Below, piece by piece: positions 17,354-26,700 of a DNA stretch of 64,000 nt. The notes beneath the pieces were generated by a model. That model was not told the origin of the DNA, ran no database searches, and saw only the letters and a list, made by a program, of their open reading frames with translations. The position numbers and the translations under genes were made by a program. Numbering within the stretch: the stretch's first letter is position 1; each line of letters begins with the position of its first letter. This stretch comes from JACKIC01 sp964543795 (lineage in GTDB: Bacteria > Planctomycetota > UBA1135 > UBA2386), in the NCBI GenBank assembly GCA_964543795.1, contig CAZIZN010000018.1, forward strand, positions 45,998 through 109,997, in the 5' to 3' direction.

Positions 17354-18571
17354 TTGCCGCGCCGGGCATCCGCGACGCTGGTGGGGCTCCTGGCCGCCTG
17401 CGGCGGCGAGACCGGCCCGCGCGCCGTGGACACCGCGGCGATCGCACCGTCCGCCATCGCCGGGGCCGTCGTCGACGAGTGCCATGCGCCGCTGCGCGGC
17501 CGCATGGACCGCATCGCGGTCGAATGCGCACTGCCCGACGGCGGCAGCGTGCGCGTCTTCGCGCAGCTGCCCGACCGCGTGCGAACCACGGGCGTCGGCG
17601 GCTCGCTGCTGCTGGTCGGCGACGAGTCGTGGCGCATCGACGAGGGCCGCAGCGAACGCACGGACGCGGCCACGCACGCGTGGCTCGGCCGCCTGCGTAC
17701 GCTCGTCGACGCCGCCGCGCTCGGCCCGCTGCATCGGGCCGCCGGGACTGGAGTCGCCGGGGGGACGACCGTCGCCGAACGGCGCGGCCCGGACACGTTC
17801 GTACTGACGCCGCCCGACGGCGGGTCGTTCGAACTGCAGCTCGAGGCGGGCACGCTGCGGCCCCGCGCGCTGCGCAGTGCACACCATGCGGTCGAGTTCA
17901 CCGCTTGGCTGCGCACGAGCGCGACCTGGATGGTGCAGAAGGCGCGGCTCGACGGGTTGGGCGAATGCAGCCTGCGGTTCGACCTCGCCGACCTCGTCTG
18001 GGACCCCGAGTTCTTCACGCCGCCCGCGGATCGCACGACGGCGCCGGCCGGCGGCGCCCGCATCGCGCTGCCCGGCAGCGGCGGCATGGAGACGCGTTCG
18101 CCCGTGCCGGTGCCCGCGCGCGCCGAGGCGATGCAGCTCGTCGTCGTCGCCGATCCCGGCGACTGGCCGGCCCGCGCCGCGGCCTACGCGCCGATCCACG
18201 CCGAACTCGAGCGCCAGAACCAGCGCATCGCGGGATTCCCGATGCTGTACCGCTGCGACGAACGCGACGTGCTCGCGGTACCGTTCCGCACCCGGCCCGA
18301 CGGCGCCGCGTTCGTCGTCCCGACCGGCTGGGAGATCCGCGACGTGCCGGCCGGCGAACTGCTCGTGGTGCACCCACCGCGCGGCGACTTCGCGGCGCGC
18401 CGTGCCGACGGCACCGCGTTGCTCCTGACAGCGCTCGCGAACAGCGGGCGCGCCGCGCGCGGCCCGATCGTGACGCAGCCGTACTTCCATCTGCAGGACG
18501 GCGCGCCCACCGCCGCCAGGCTCGCCGACCCCGTGGTGCGGATGTCCGTGTCCCTCGAACCGAGGAAGTGA
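17354..18571 (+). CDS. Lipoprotein of unknown function
   Basis: 405 aa using the TTG at 17354, the only start that gives a sensible lipoprotein signal (PRRASATLVGLLAAC); a GTG at 17381 would leave only a seven-residue signal. No ATG is available nearby. The open frame extends far upstream (to 14201) but that part is an antisense shadow. The mature protein has beta-rich stretches (RIAVECALPDGGSVRVFAQL; FVLTPPDGGSFELQLEAG) and ends with strands such as GWEIRDVPAGELLVVH. It follows the HEAT-like lipoprotein by five bases and precedes ogt by three bases. No family was recognised. Start choice is moderately certain; the coding call rests on frame, length and neighbour spacing. Confidence 0.55.
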   Translation: MPRRASATLVGLLAACGGETGPRAVDTAAIAPSAIAGAVVDECHAPLRGRMDRIAVECALPDGGSVRVFAQLPDRVRTTGVGGSLLLVGDESWRIDEGRSERTDAATHAWLGRLRTLVDAAALGPLHRAAGTGVAGGTTVAERRGPDTFVLTPPDGGSFELQLEAGTLRPRALRSAHHAVEFTAWLRTSATWMVQKARLDGLGECSLRFDLADLVWDPEFFTPPADRTTAPAGGARIALPGSGGMETRSPVPVPARAEAMQLVVVADPGDWPARAAAYAPIHAELERQNQRIAGFPMLYRCDERDVLAVPFRTRPDGAAFVVPTGWEIRDVPAGELLVVHPPRGDFAARRADGTALLLTALANSGRAARGPIVTQPYFHLQDGAPTAARLADPVVRMSVSLEPRK

Positions 18572-18574
18572 CCG

Positions 18575-19096
18575 ATGCAGCACTTCGCCAGCTCTCTCCC
18601 CACCCCCATCGGCCGCCTCGACGTCGTCGTCGACGAACAGGGACGCGTCGTGCGCATCGATCTGCCGTCCGCCGACGCGGACGGCGCGGACGCGGACGGC
18701 GCGGACGACGCAACGCGCGGTCCCGAGGCGGACGCTCGCTGCGCCGCCGCGACCACCCAGCTCCGGGAGTACTTCGCCGGCGAACGGACGACGTTCGACC
18801 TCGAGCTCGCGCCGCGCGGAACCGACTTCCAGCAGCGCGCCTGGGAGCAGCTCCGCAGGATCCCGTTCGGCTCCACGATCGCCTACTCGGAGCAGGCGCG
18901 TCGCCTCGGCCGGCCGAGCGCCGTGCGCGCCGTCGGCGCCGCGAACGGCCGCAACCCGATCCCGATCGTGGTGCCGTGCCACCGCGTCGTCGGCAAGGAC
19001 GGCGCGCTGGTCGGCTTCGCCGGCGGCGTCGACAGCAAACGCTGGCTGCTCGCGCACGAGGCGAACCTGGCCGCCCTCGCGGCCGCCGCACCGTGA
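18575..19096 (+). CDS. ogt: Methylated-DNA--protein-cysteine methyltransferase
   Basis: 173 aa. The active-site motif VVPCHRVVGKDG contains the methyl-accepting Cys135, and the helix-turn-helix region before it (PFGSTIAYSEQARRLGRP) and the GFAGGVDSKRWLL end match the O6-alkylguanine transferase family. The protein removes alkyl groups from guanine O6 in a single-turnover reaction in the cytoplasm. The N-terminal domain carries an Asp/Ala/Gly insertion at about residues 33-45, encoded by a 15-bp tandem repeat; this is unusual but outside the catalytic domain. The start is three bases after the preceding stop, and the end overlaps the aminotransferase start by GTGA. Family assignment is secure; ogt versus ada-C naming is a choice based on length and the absence of an Ada N-terminal domain. 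Confidence 0.9.
   Translation: MQHFASSLPTPIGRLDVVVDEQGRVVRIDLPSADADGADADGADDATRGPEADARCAAATTQLREYFAGERTTFDLELAPRGTDFQQRAWEQLRRIPFGSTIAYSEQARRLGRPSAVRAVGAANGRNPIPIVVPCHRVVGKDGALVGFAGGVDSKRWLLAHEANLAALAAAAP
18674..18703 (+). repeat. 15-bp tandem repeat within ogt
   Basis: Unit GACGCGGACGGCGCG occurs twice (18674-18688, 18689-18703) and a third copy begins. It encodes DADGA repeats without breaking frame, a likely replication-slippage site. Confidence 0.85.
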
Positions 19097-20298
19097 CGCA
19101 GCTGCCCGCACCGTCGCGGCTCGCGTCGCACTGGGACCTCGACCCCGACGTCTGCTTCCTCAACCACGGCAGCTTCGGCGCCTGCCCGCGCGCCGTGCTG
19201 CAGGAGCAGCACGAACTGCAGCGGCGCATGGAACGCGAGCCCGTGCTCTTCCTGCACCGCGAGCTCGAGGGCCTGCTCGACGCCGCGCGCACCGGGCTCG
19301 CGCGGTTCCTGGACTGCGCGCCGGACGACCTCGCGTTCGTCGCCAACGCGTCGACCGGCGTCAACACCGTGCTGCAGTCGCTCGCCCTGGCACCGGGCGA
19401 CGAGATCCTGCTGACCGATCACGGCTACAACGCGTGCCGCAACGCCGTCGTCCGGGTGTGCGAGCGCACGGGTGCGCGCATCGCCACGGCCGCGCTGCCG
19501 TTCCCGATCGCCGGTCCCGAGGTCGTCGTCGAGCGGGTGCTCGCCGCGGTCACCCCGCGGACGAGGCTCTGCCTCGTCGACCACGTGACCAGCCCGACCG
19601 GACTCGTCCTGCCCGTGGCACAGATCGTGTCGGCGCTCGCGGCGCGCGGCATCGACACGCTCGTCGACGGCGCGCACGCGCCCGGCATGCTGCCGCTCGA
19701 TCTCGACGGGCTAGGCGCGGCCTACTACACCGGCAACTGCCACAAGTGGCTCTGTGCACCGAAGGGCGCGGCGTTCCTGCACGTGCGCGCCGACCGCCAG
19801 GCCGGCGTGCGGCCGCTCGTCGTGAGCCACGGCGCCAACGCCGCGCGCGCGGAGCGCTCGCGCTTCCGCCTCGAGTTCGACTTCACGGGCACCGGCGACT
19901 ACACGCCGTTCCTCTGCGTGCCGGCGGCGCTGCGCTTCCTCGACGCGCTGCTGCCGGGAGGCATCGAGGCCGTCCGCGCGCACAACCACGAGCTGTGCCG
20001 CCACGGCAGGGACCGCCTGTGCGCGGCGCTGGGCATCGACGCGCCGGCACCCGACTCGATGATCGGCAGCCTCGCCGCGGTGCCGTTGCCGCCCACCGCG
20101 GCCCCGCCGATCGCGCCGCTCGGCCAGGACCCGCTGCAGGTCCGCCTGTTCGACCGGCATCGCATCGAGGTGCCGGTGATGCGGTGGCAGCAGCCGCCGC
20201 TGCGCCTGCTGCGCATCGCGCCGCAGGTCTACAACAGCCGCGCCCAGCTCGACCACCTCGTCGACCGCCTCGCGGCCCTGCTCGCCGCGGAAGGCTGA
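19093..20298 (+). CDS. Class V aminotransferase-fold PLP enzyme (isopenicillin N epimerase-like)
   Basis: 401 aa from GTG 19093, overlapping the ogt stop (GTGA). The opening FLNHGSFGACPRAVL is characteristic of the CefD/class V aminotransferase group. The PLP-binding region reads VDGAHAPGMLPLDLDGL followed by TGNCHKWLCAPKG, in which Lys218 is the Schiff-base lysine and the Asp/His of DGAHA contact the cofactor. The length agrees with the roughly 400-aa family. Relatives include isopenicillin N epimerases, cysteine desulfurase-like and aminotransferase enzymes, so the reaction cannot be fixed. There is no Cys-bearing loop clearly marking a desulfurase. It is the last gene of a plus-strand set that begins with two lipoproteins; the functional link is unclear. 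Confidence 0.85.
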   Translation: MTQLPAPSRLASHWDLDPDVCFLNHGSFGACPRAVLQEQHELQRRMEREPVLFLHRELEGLLDAARTGLARFLDCAPDDLAFVANASTGVNTVLQSLALAPGDEILLTDHGYNACRNAVVRVCERTGARIATAALPFPIAGPEVVVERVLAAVTPRTRLCLVDHVTSPTGLVLPVAQIVSALAARGIDTLVDGAHAPGMLPLDLDGLGAAYYTGNCHKWLCAPKGAAFLHVRADRQAGVRPLVVSHGANAARAERSRFRLEFDFTGTGDYTPFLCVPAALRFLDALLPGGIEAVRAHNHELCRHGRDRLCAALGIDAPAPDSMIGSLAAVPLPPTAAPPIAPLGQDPLQVRLFDRHRIEVPVMRWQQPPLRLLRIAPQVYNSRAQLDHLVDRLAALLAAEG

Positions 20299-20354
20299 CC
20301 CGGGCGGACTTCCCGGACGACCCGCCGGACCGCGCCGCCGCGGCCGCGCCCTGA

Positions 20355-20374
20355 TTTCAAACAATCGTTTGAAA
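20355..20374. promoter_or_regulatory. Perfect 8-bp inverted repeat: probable TetR operator
   Basis: TTTCAAAC (20355-20362), AATC, GTTTGAAA (20367-20374). It is AT-rich in very GC-rich surroundings and its right arm contains a TTGAAA -35 (20369-20374), 33 bases before the TetR start. TetR family dimers bind such palindromes, so autorepression of the efflux operon is likely. Confidence 0.75.
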
Positions 20375-20396
20375 CCATCGTTCGCCTCGCTAGGGT
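20369..20396 (+). promoter_or_regulatory. Promoter of the tetR-RND efflux operon
   Basis: -35 TTGAAA (20369-20374) and -10 TAGGGT (20391-20396) with a 16-base spacer. The ATG at 20407 begins ten bases after the -10, so the transcript would be leaderless or nearly so. The -35 lies inside the palindromic operator. Confidence 0.5.
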
Positions 20397-20406
20397 GCCG
20401 CGCCGC

Positions 20407-21108
20407 ATGTCCGGAGCCGACACCCGCGAGACGATCCTCGACGCCGCCGAGCGGCTGTTCGCCGAGCAGGGCTACGCCGCGACGTCGCTGCGGCAGCTCA
20501 CCACCCTCGCCGAGGTCAACCTCGCCGCCGTCAACTACCACTTCGGCGGCAAGGAGGAACTCACCAAGGCCGTGCTCGCGCGGCGCATCGAACCGATCAA
20601 CCGCGAACGCCTGCGGCAGCTCGATGCCGCGTGCGAGGCCGGTCCCCGGGTCGAGACGGTGCTGCGCGCGTTCGTCGAGCCGCCGCTGCGCGGCGCCTGC
20701 GCCCTGGGCCAGGCCGAGGCAGCCTGTCGCATGTTCTCGCGCATCATGACCGAGCAGCCGGCGTTCCTGCGCGCGTTCCTCGCCGCGCAATTCGGCGACG
20801 TGGTGCGCCGTTTCACCGCGGCACTGCGCGCGGCTTCGCCCGATCTCGACGTCGCGACGGTGTCGTGGCGCCTGCACTTCGCCGTCGGCGCCATGGCGCA
20901 CGTGGTGCAGAACGCTCCCACCATCTCGCACATGACCGACGGACGCTGCGATCCGACGCACACCGACGTGCTCCTCGAACAACTCGTGGCGTTCCTCGCC
21001 GGCGGCTTCGGCGCGCGACGGCCGGGGCGGCCGCGCGCCGGGACGGGCCGGCGGACGAAGGCAGGCGGCAAGAAGGCGGCTGCGCACGGTCCGAGGGGGC
21101 GCGCATGA
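20407..21108 (+). CDS. TetR/AcrR-family transcriptional repressor of the efflux operon
   Basis: 233 aa from ATG 20407; a GTG at 20395 in the same frame overlaps the proposed -10 and is less likely. The N-terminal DNA-binding domain is clear: RETILDAAERLFAEQGYAAT, then the helix-turn-helix SLRQLTTLAEVNLAAVNYHF and GGKEELTKAVL. The C-terminal ligand domain (about 70-200) is helical. The last about 35 residues are Lys/Arg/Gly-rich (RRPGRPRAGTGRRTKAGGKK), an added basic tail that may strengthen DNA binding. A perfect palindrome lies directly upstream, and the stop overlaps the outer-membrane gene (ATGA). It most likely represses itself and the three pump genes until a substrate binds. Confidence 0.88.
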   Translation: MSGADTRETILDAAERLFAEQGYAATSLRQLTTLAEVNLAAVNYHFGGKEELTKAVLARRIEPINRERLRQLDAACEAGPRVETVLRAFVEPPLRGACALGQAEAACRMFSRIMTEQPAFLRAFLAAQFGDVVRRFTAALRAASPDLDVATVSWRLHFAVGAMAHVVQNAPTISHMTDGRCDPTHTDVLLEQLVAFLAGGFGARRPGRPRAGTGRRTKAGGKKAAAHGPRGRA

Positions 21109-22517
21109 GACAGCTCGCCGCATCGCTCGCCGTCGCCTTGCTCGGCTGCGCGCAGGCGCCGCCGCCCGGCGAGCCCGACCTCGGCGTGGACCTGCCGCAG
21201 CGGTTCCGCGCCGGCGAGGACCTCGCCGGAGGCACGTTGTCCGCGTCCTGGTGGCGCGAGTTCGGCGATCCCGGGCTCGACGCCGCGGTCGATGCGGCGC
21301 TCGCGGCGAACCGCGACCTCGCCGCCACTGCGGCGCGGCTCGAAGCCGCGCTCGCGAACGCCACGATCGCCGGCGCGCCGGTGCTCCCGCAGGTCGACGC
21401 CGGCTTCGACGCCCAGCGCGCGCGGCGCCTGTTCCTCGGCTTTCCGTTCGGCAGCGGCGGCGTGCCGAGCAGCACGACGACGACCTACGGCCTTTCGCTC
21501 AACGTGCGCTGGGAGGTCGACGTCTGGGGCAGGTTGCGCAGCGGCGAGCGGGCCGCACTCGCGGAGGCCGAAGCCTCGGCAGCGCTCGTGGACGGGGCCC
21601 GCCTGAGCCTCGTCGGCCAGGTCTGCAAGTCCTGGTTCGCGGTCGTCGAGAGCCGGCAGCAGCTCGCGCTCGCCGAGGCGACCGCCGCGGCGGTGCGCCA
21701 GACCAGCGACGACGTGCAGGACCGCTACCGCCGCGGCCTGCGGCCCGCGCTCGACGCCCAGCTCGCCGCCACCAACCTCGCCAACGCCGAGGCCGCCGTC
21801 GCCGCGCGCCGGGAGCAGCTCGAACGCGCCCTGCGCCAGCTCGACTTCCTGTGCGGCCGCTATCCGGAGGGTGCGCAGTCGACCGGCAGCACCCTGCCCA
21901 CCGTGCTGCCGCCGGTGCCCGGACTCCTGCCGAGCGAACTGCTGCGCCGTCGGCCCGATCTCCTCGCCGCCGAACGGCAGCTCGCCGCCGACGGCTGCCG
22001 CGTCGACGAGGCCGTCGCCGCGCTCTATCCGCGCATCTCGCTGACGGCGAGCGGCGGCAGCAACAGCGAGGAGCTCGAGGACGTCGTCGACAGCGACTTC
22101 CGCGTCTTCTCGCTCGGCGCCAACCTGCTGCAGCCGCTGTTCGCCGGCGGCGCGCTGCGCGCCGACGTCGCGCGCCAGGAGGCCCGGGTGCGCGAGTCGC
22201 TCGCCGCCTGGCAGAGCGCCGTGCTGCTCGCGCTGACCGAGGTCGAGAGCGCCCTCGCCGCGACCCGGGCGCTCGACGTGCGCCGCGACGAACTGCTGCG
22301 CGCAGCCCGCAGCGCCGCCCAGGCGCGCGACCTCGCCCGCCAGCGCTGGGAGATCGGGCTGACCGACTTCCTGGCGGTCGCCGACGGCCAGCGGCAGGCG
22401 TTCACCGCCGAATCGAACCGCATCGCCGCGGAGCGCCAACGCCTCGACAACCGCATCGACCTGTTCCTCGCGCTGGGCGGCGGCTTCCACGCCGACGCGC
22501 CGGAAGAACGCCCATGA
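21105..22517 (+). CDS. TolC/NodT-type outer membrane efflux lipoprotein
   Basis: 470 aa from ATG 21105, overlapping the tetR stop (ATGA). The signal MRQLAASLAVALLGC has a lipobox. The body shows the NodT pattern: WWREFGDPGLDAAVDAALAA near the mature start, two long coiled helices in each half, and RRRPDLLAAERQLAA mid-protein. The C-terminal half repeats the fold (NLLQPLFAGGALRADVARQE; WEIGLTDFLAVADGQRQAF). Trimers form the outer-membrane channel of tripartite pumps. It lies directly before the adaptor and RND genes in an overlapping operon, so all three parts of one pump are encoded here under TetR control. Confidence 0.92.
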   Translation: MRQLAASLAVALLGCAQAPPPGEPDLGVDLPQRFRAGEDLAGGTLSASWWREFGDPGLDAAVDAALAANRDLAATAARLEAALANATIAGAPVLPQVDAGFDAQRARRLFLGFPFGSGGVPSSTTTTYGLSLNVRWEVDVWGRLRSGERAALAEAEASAALVDGARLSLVGQVCKSWFAVVESRQQLALAEATAAAVRQTSDDVQDRYRRGLRPALDAQLAATNLANAEAAVAARREQLERALRQLDFLCGRYPEGAQSTGSTLPTVLPPVPGLLPSELLRRRPDLLAAERQLAADGCRVDEAVAALYPRISLTASGGSNSEELEDVVDSDFRVFSLGANLLQPLFAGGALRADVARQEARVRESLAAWQSAVLLALTEVESALAATRALDVRRDELLRAARSAAQARDLARQRWEIGLTDFLAVADGQRQAFTAESNRIAAERQRLDNRIDLFLALGGGFHADAPEERP

Positions 22518-23707
22518 GAGCCCTCCGCACCGTCCTGCAGTATCTGCTGCCGCTCGCGATCCTCTCTCTCGGGGCGTGGGTCGCGGTCCTGATCGTCGCC
22601 AACAAGAAGCAGCCGGTCGTCGAGCCCCCCAGCTTCCTCGGACCGCCCGTCCGCACGGCGGTGGCCGCTGCCGGCGAGGTGCGCATCGACGTGGCGACGC
22701 AAGGCACCGTCGAACCCTTCCGCGCGGTGACGCTGAGCCCGCAGGTCGGCGGTCGGGTGCTGCGCGTGCACGAGGCGATGCGCGACGGTGCGTTCGTCGC
22801 CGCCGGCACCGTGCTCGTCGAGATCGAGACCGCCGATTTCGAACTCGCGATCGTCCAGCAGGAGGCGAACGTCGCCCGCGCGGAGCTCCGGCTGCTGCAG
22901 GAGCGCGCCGAGGCGGACGCCTCGTTGCGCTCCTGGCGCGAGCTCGAAGGCGATCGCCCGGCGGATCCCCTCGTCGCCCGCATTCCGCAGATCGCCGACG
23001 CCGAACGATCGCTGGCCGCGGCGCGCGCCCAGCTCGAGCGCAGCAGGCTCGACCTGCAGCGCACGCGCCTCACGGCGCCGTTCGCGGCGCGCGTGCGCGC
23101 CGCCGCCGTCGAGGCGGGCCAGCTCGTGCAGCCCGGCCAGGCGCTGGCCGAACTGCTCGACCTCGCCGCCGTCGAGGTGCGGCTGCCGATCCCCACGGCC
23201 GACGCGGCGTTCCTCGACCTGCCGATGTTCGCCGACACCCGCCGGGCGGGGCCCGCGGTCCGCGTCACCGCCGAGTTCGGCGGCCGGCGGTTCGACTGGA
23301 CCGGCACCGTCGTGCGGACCGAGAGCGAACTCGACCGTCGCACGCGGCGCCTCACCGTCGTCGCGCGGGTCGAGGCACCCTACGAGCGGACCAACGGGGA
23401 CGACCGCCCGCCGCTGACCGTGGGCATGTTCGTGCAGGCCACCATCGAGGGCAGGACCTTCCGCGACGTCGTCGAGATCCCGCGCGGCGCGGTCGACCCC
23501 GACGGCCGCGTCTGGGTCGTCGACGCCGAGCACCGGTTGCAGCCGCGCCGCGTCGAGGTGCTGCGCCTCGAAGCCGAGCGGGCCCTGCTGGTCTCCGGCG
23601 TGAAGGCAGGCGAACGGATCGTCACGAGCCGGCTCGAGACCCCGCACCCGGGCATGCCCGTGCGCGACCTCGGCGACGCTGCCCCGAGCCCCACCGACGT
23701 CCGCTGA
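22514..23707 (+). CDS. RND efflux periplasmic adaptor (membrane fusion protein)
   Basis: 397 aa from ATG 22514, overlapping the upstream stop (ATGA). An N-terminal membrane anchor (YLLPLAILSLGAWVAVLIVA) is followed by a lipoyl/biotinyl-like half (TVEPFRAVTLSPQVGGRV), an alpha-hairpin of about 90 residues rich in Ala/Glu/Arg, and the second half RTRLTAPFAARVRAAAVEAG. Beta-barrel and membrane-proximal parts end with GVKAGERIVTSRL. It bridges the RND transporter at 23717 and the TolC-like channel at 21105. The hairpin length and anchor rather than lipobox fit the HlyD/AcrA family. Substrate class cannot be determined. Confidence 0.92.
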   Translation: MRALRTVLQYLLPLAILSLGAWVAVLIVANKKQPVVEPPSFLGPPVRTAVAAAGEVRIDVATQGTVEPFRAVTLSPQVGGRVLRVHEAMRDGAFVAAGTVLVEIETADFELAIVQQEANVARAELRLLQERAEADASLRSWRELEGDRPADPLVARIPQIADAERSLAAARAQLERSRLDLQRTRLTAPFAARVRAAAVEAGQLVQPGQALAELLDLAAVEVRLPIPTADAAFLDLPMFADTRRAGPAVRVTAEFGGRRFDWTGTVVRTESELDRRTRRLTVVARVEAPYERTNGDDRPPLTVGMFVQATIEGRTFRDVVEIPRGAVDPDGRVWVVDAEHRLQPRRVEVLRLEAERALLVSGVKAGERIVTSRLETPHPGMPVRDLGDAAPSPTDVR

Positions 23708-23716
23708 GGTGCGACC

Positions 23717-26700
23717 GTGACGTACGACGACCCGAACATCCCCGAGGCCGACAAACGCGGCTTCTTCGCCGCGTTCACCCGGAACCACGTCGCCGCCACG
23801 CTCGTGGCGATGACGTTCGCCGTCGCCGGACTCGCCGCGCTCGCGATGGGCCGCGTCCGCCGCGAGGTGTTCCCCGAGATCGCGCCGAACATCGTCACCA
23901 TCCAGGTGACCTACCCGGGCGCCACTCCGACCGAGGTCGAGCTCGGCATCTGCCAGCGCATCGAGGAGGTCGTCGAGGGCGTCACCGGCGTCGACAAGGT
24001 CACGGCGACGGCCAGCGAGGGCGTCGGCATGGTCGTCGTCGAAGCGCTGCAGGACGCCGACCTGTCGCGCGTCTTCGACGACGTGAAGAACCGCGTCGAC
24101 GCGATCACCAACCTCCCCGACGAAGCGGAGGAGCCGATCGTGTCGCGGCTCGTCGTTCGCAAGGAGGTCATCAACGTCACGATCGCCGGCGACGCCGACG
24201 AACTCACGCTCAAGCGCCTCGCCGAACGCGCCCGCGACGAACTGACCGCGCTGCCGGAGATCACGCAGGTCGAACTCGCCGCCGTCCGTCCCTACGAGGT
24301 GGCGATCGAACTCAGCGAGACGGCGATGAGCCGCCACGGGCTGACCTTCGACGCGGTCGCCGAGGCGGTGCGCTCGGGCAGCCTCGACCTGCCCGCGGGC
24401 GCGATCAAGGCGAGCGACGGCCAGACGCTGCTGCGCGTCGAGGGTCAGGCCTACCGCGGCGAGGAGTTCGCCGACCTCGTGCTGCTGACGAATCCGGACG
24501 GCACGCGCGTGCGCCTGGGCGACGTCGCCACCGTGCGCGACGGCTTCGCCGACGACGACCTGCTGGCGCGCTTCGACGGCAAACCCGCAGCGCTGCTCAA
24601 GGTGTTCCGCGTCGGCGACCAGGACGCGATCGACGTGACCGCGGCCGTGCGCACCTGGGTGCAGGGGCCGGGCCGCGCCATGCTGCCGCCGGGCATCGAG
24701 ATGGCGACGTGGCGCGACGAGTCGGTCATCCTGCGCGGCCGCATCGACCTGCTGGTCTCGAACGCGATGCAGGGGCTCGTGCTCGTGTTCGTGATCCTGA
24801 CGCTGTTCCTGCAGCTGCGCATCGCGATCTGGGTCGCGATCGGCATCCCCGTGGCGTTCCTGGGCGCCGTGGCGCTGATGCCGGCGTTCGACGTCTCGAT
24901 CAACATGATCTCGCTGTTCGCGTTCCTGCTGGTGCTCGGCATCGTCGTCGACGACGCGATCGTCGTCGGCGAGAACGTCGTGAACTGGCGGCGCGCAGGC
25001 CTCTCGCCGCTGCACGCGTCCCTGCGTGCGAGCCGTCAGGTGCGCATCCCCGTCTTCGCCTCGGTGATGACGACCGTCGCCGCCTTCACGCCGATGCTGT
25101 TCGCGGTCCCCGGGTCCGACGCGCAGGTCTGGCGCGTGATCCCGTCGATCGTCATCCCCGTGCTGCTCGTCAGTCTGATCGAATCGCAGCTGTGCCTGCC
25201 CGCGCACCTCGCGACGGTCCGCCTCGACACCACCGACGCGCGCTCCTGGCTCGGCGCCCGCCTCGTCAGCGGGATCCAGCGCGGCTTCCAGCGCGGTCTC
25301 GACTGGTTCATCGCCCGCTGCTACCAACCGGTGATCGAGATCTGCCTGCGTTTCCGCTACGCGACGATCGCGGCCGCGCTGACGACCCTCGTCGTCGCCG
25401 GCGCGAGCGTCGGTGCCGGCTACCCGCGCTTCGTGTTCTTCCCGACCGTCGACGGCGACAACATCGTGGTCTCCCTGACGATGCCGCAGGGCACGCCGAT
25501 CGAGACGACCGCCGGCATCCTGGCCCGCATCGAGGGCGCCGCGCGCGAGGTCTGCGCCGAGTTCGACGCGGAACGGGGCGGCGACGAGTCCGTGCTCGAA
25601 CACATGCTCGCCACCGCAGGCGCCCAGCCCTACGCGACCGAGCAGGCCCGCAACGGCGGCAACCGCGACGCGCAGTTCCAGTCCGGCTCGCACCTCGCCG
25701 AGCTCAACGTGCAGTTGCTGCCCTCCGAGCGCCGCGAGATCGCCTCGGACCGCATCATGAGCCGGCTGCGCGAGCGCGTCGGCCCGGTGCCCGACGCCGT
25801 CGACCTGCAGTACACGACCTCGTTCTTCAGCACCGGCAAGGACGTCGACGTGGAGCTCTACCACGCCGACCTCGACGTGCTGCGCGCCGCGGTCGCCGAG
25901 CTCGAGAACGCGCTGCGCGCGATGCCCGAGGTGAAGGACGTCACCAATTCGTTCCGCGCCGGCAAGTCCGAGATCGAACTGGCGATCCGGCCGACCGCCG
26001 AGCCGCTGGGCCTCACGCAGCGCGACCTCGCGCGGCAGGTGCGGCAGGCGTTCTACGGCGAGGAGGCGCAGCGCGTGCAGCGCGGCCGCGACGACGTCAA
26101 GGTCATGGTGCGCTACCCCGAGGCCGAGCGCCGCTCGCTCGCCGATCTCGACGAACTGCGGGTGCGCACGCCGAGCGGCGACGAGGTGCCGCTGCAGGAG
26201 GTGGCGACCGCGACCACGGGGCGCTCGTTCGCCTCGATCAACCGCGTCGACCGCAAGCGCGCGCTGCGCGTCAGCGGCGAGATCGACGAGAACGATCCGA
26301 ACGCGAGCGCCGAGGCGATCAACGAACGCATCCGTACCGTCGTGATGCCCGATCTCACGCGGCGCCACCCCGGGCTGACCTGGGCCTTCGAGGGCGACCA
26401 GAAGAAGAAGTCCGACCTGCTGCGGTCGCTCGCGAGCGGGTTCCTCGTCGCGCTGTTCGTCATCTACGCGCTGATGGCGATCCCGCTGAAGTCGTTCCTG
26501 CAGCCGGTGCTGATCATGACCGCGATCCCGCTCGGGCTCGTCGGCGCGATCGGCGGTCACGCGCTGATGGGCTTCGACCTCAGCATCCTGTCGCTGTTCG
26601 GCGTGATCGCGCTCGCGGGCGTCGTCGTCAACGACAACATCGTGCTCGTCGACTGGATCAACCAGCGCCGCGACGAGCACGACACGCTGCTCGAGGCGGT

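Noticed and set aside
20395..20406. GTG start of TetR at 20395
   Set aside because: It overlaps the proposed -10 TAGGGT; ATG 20407 suits both the promoter and family length.
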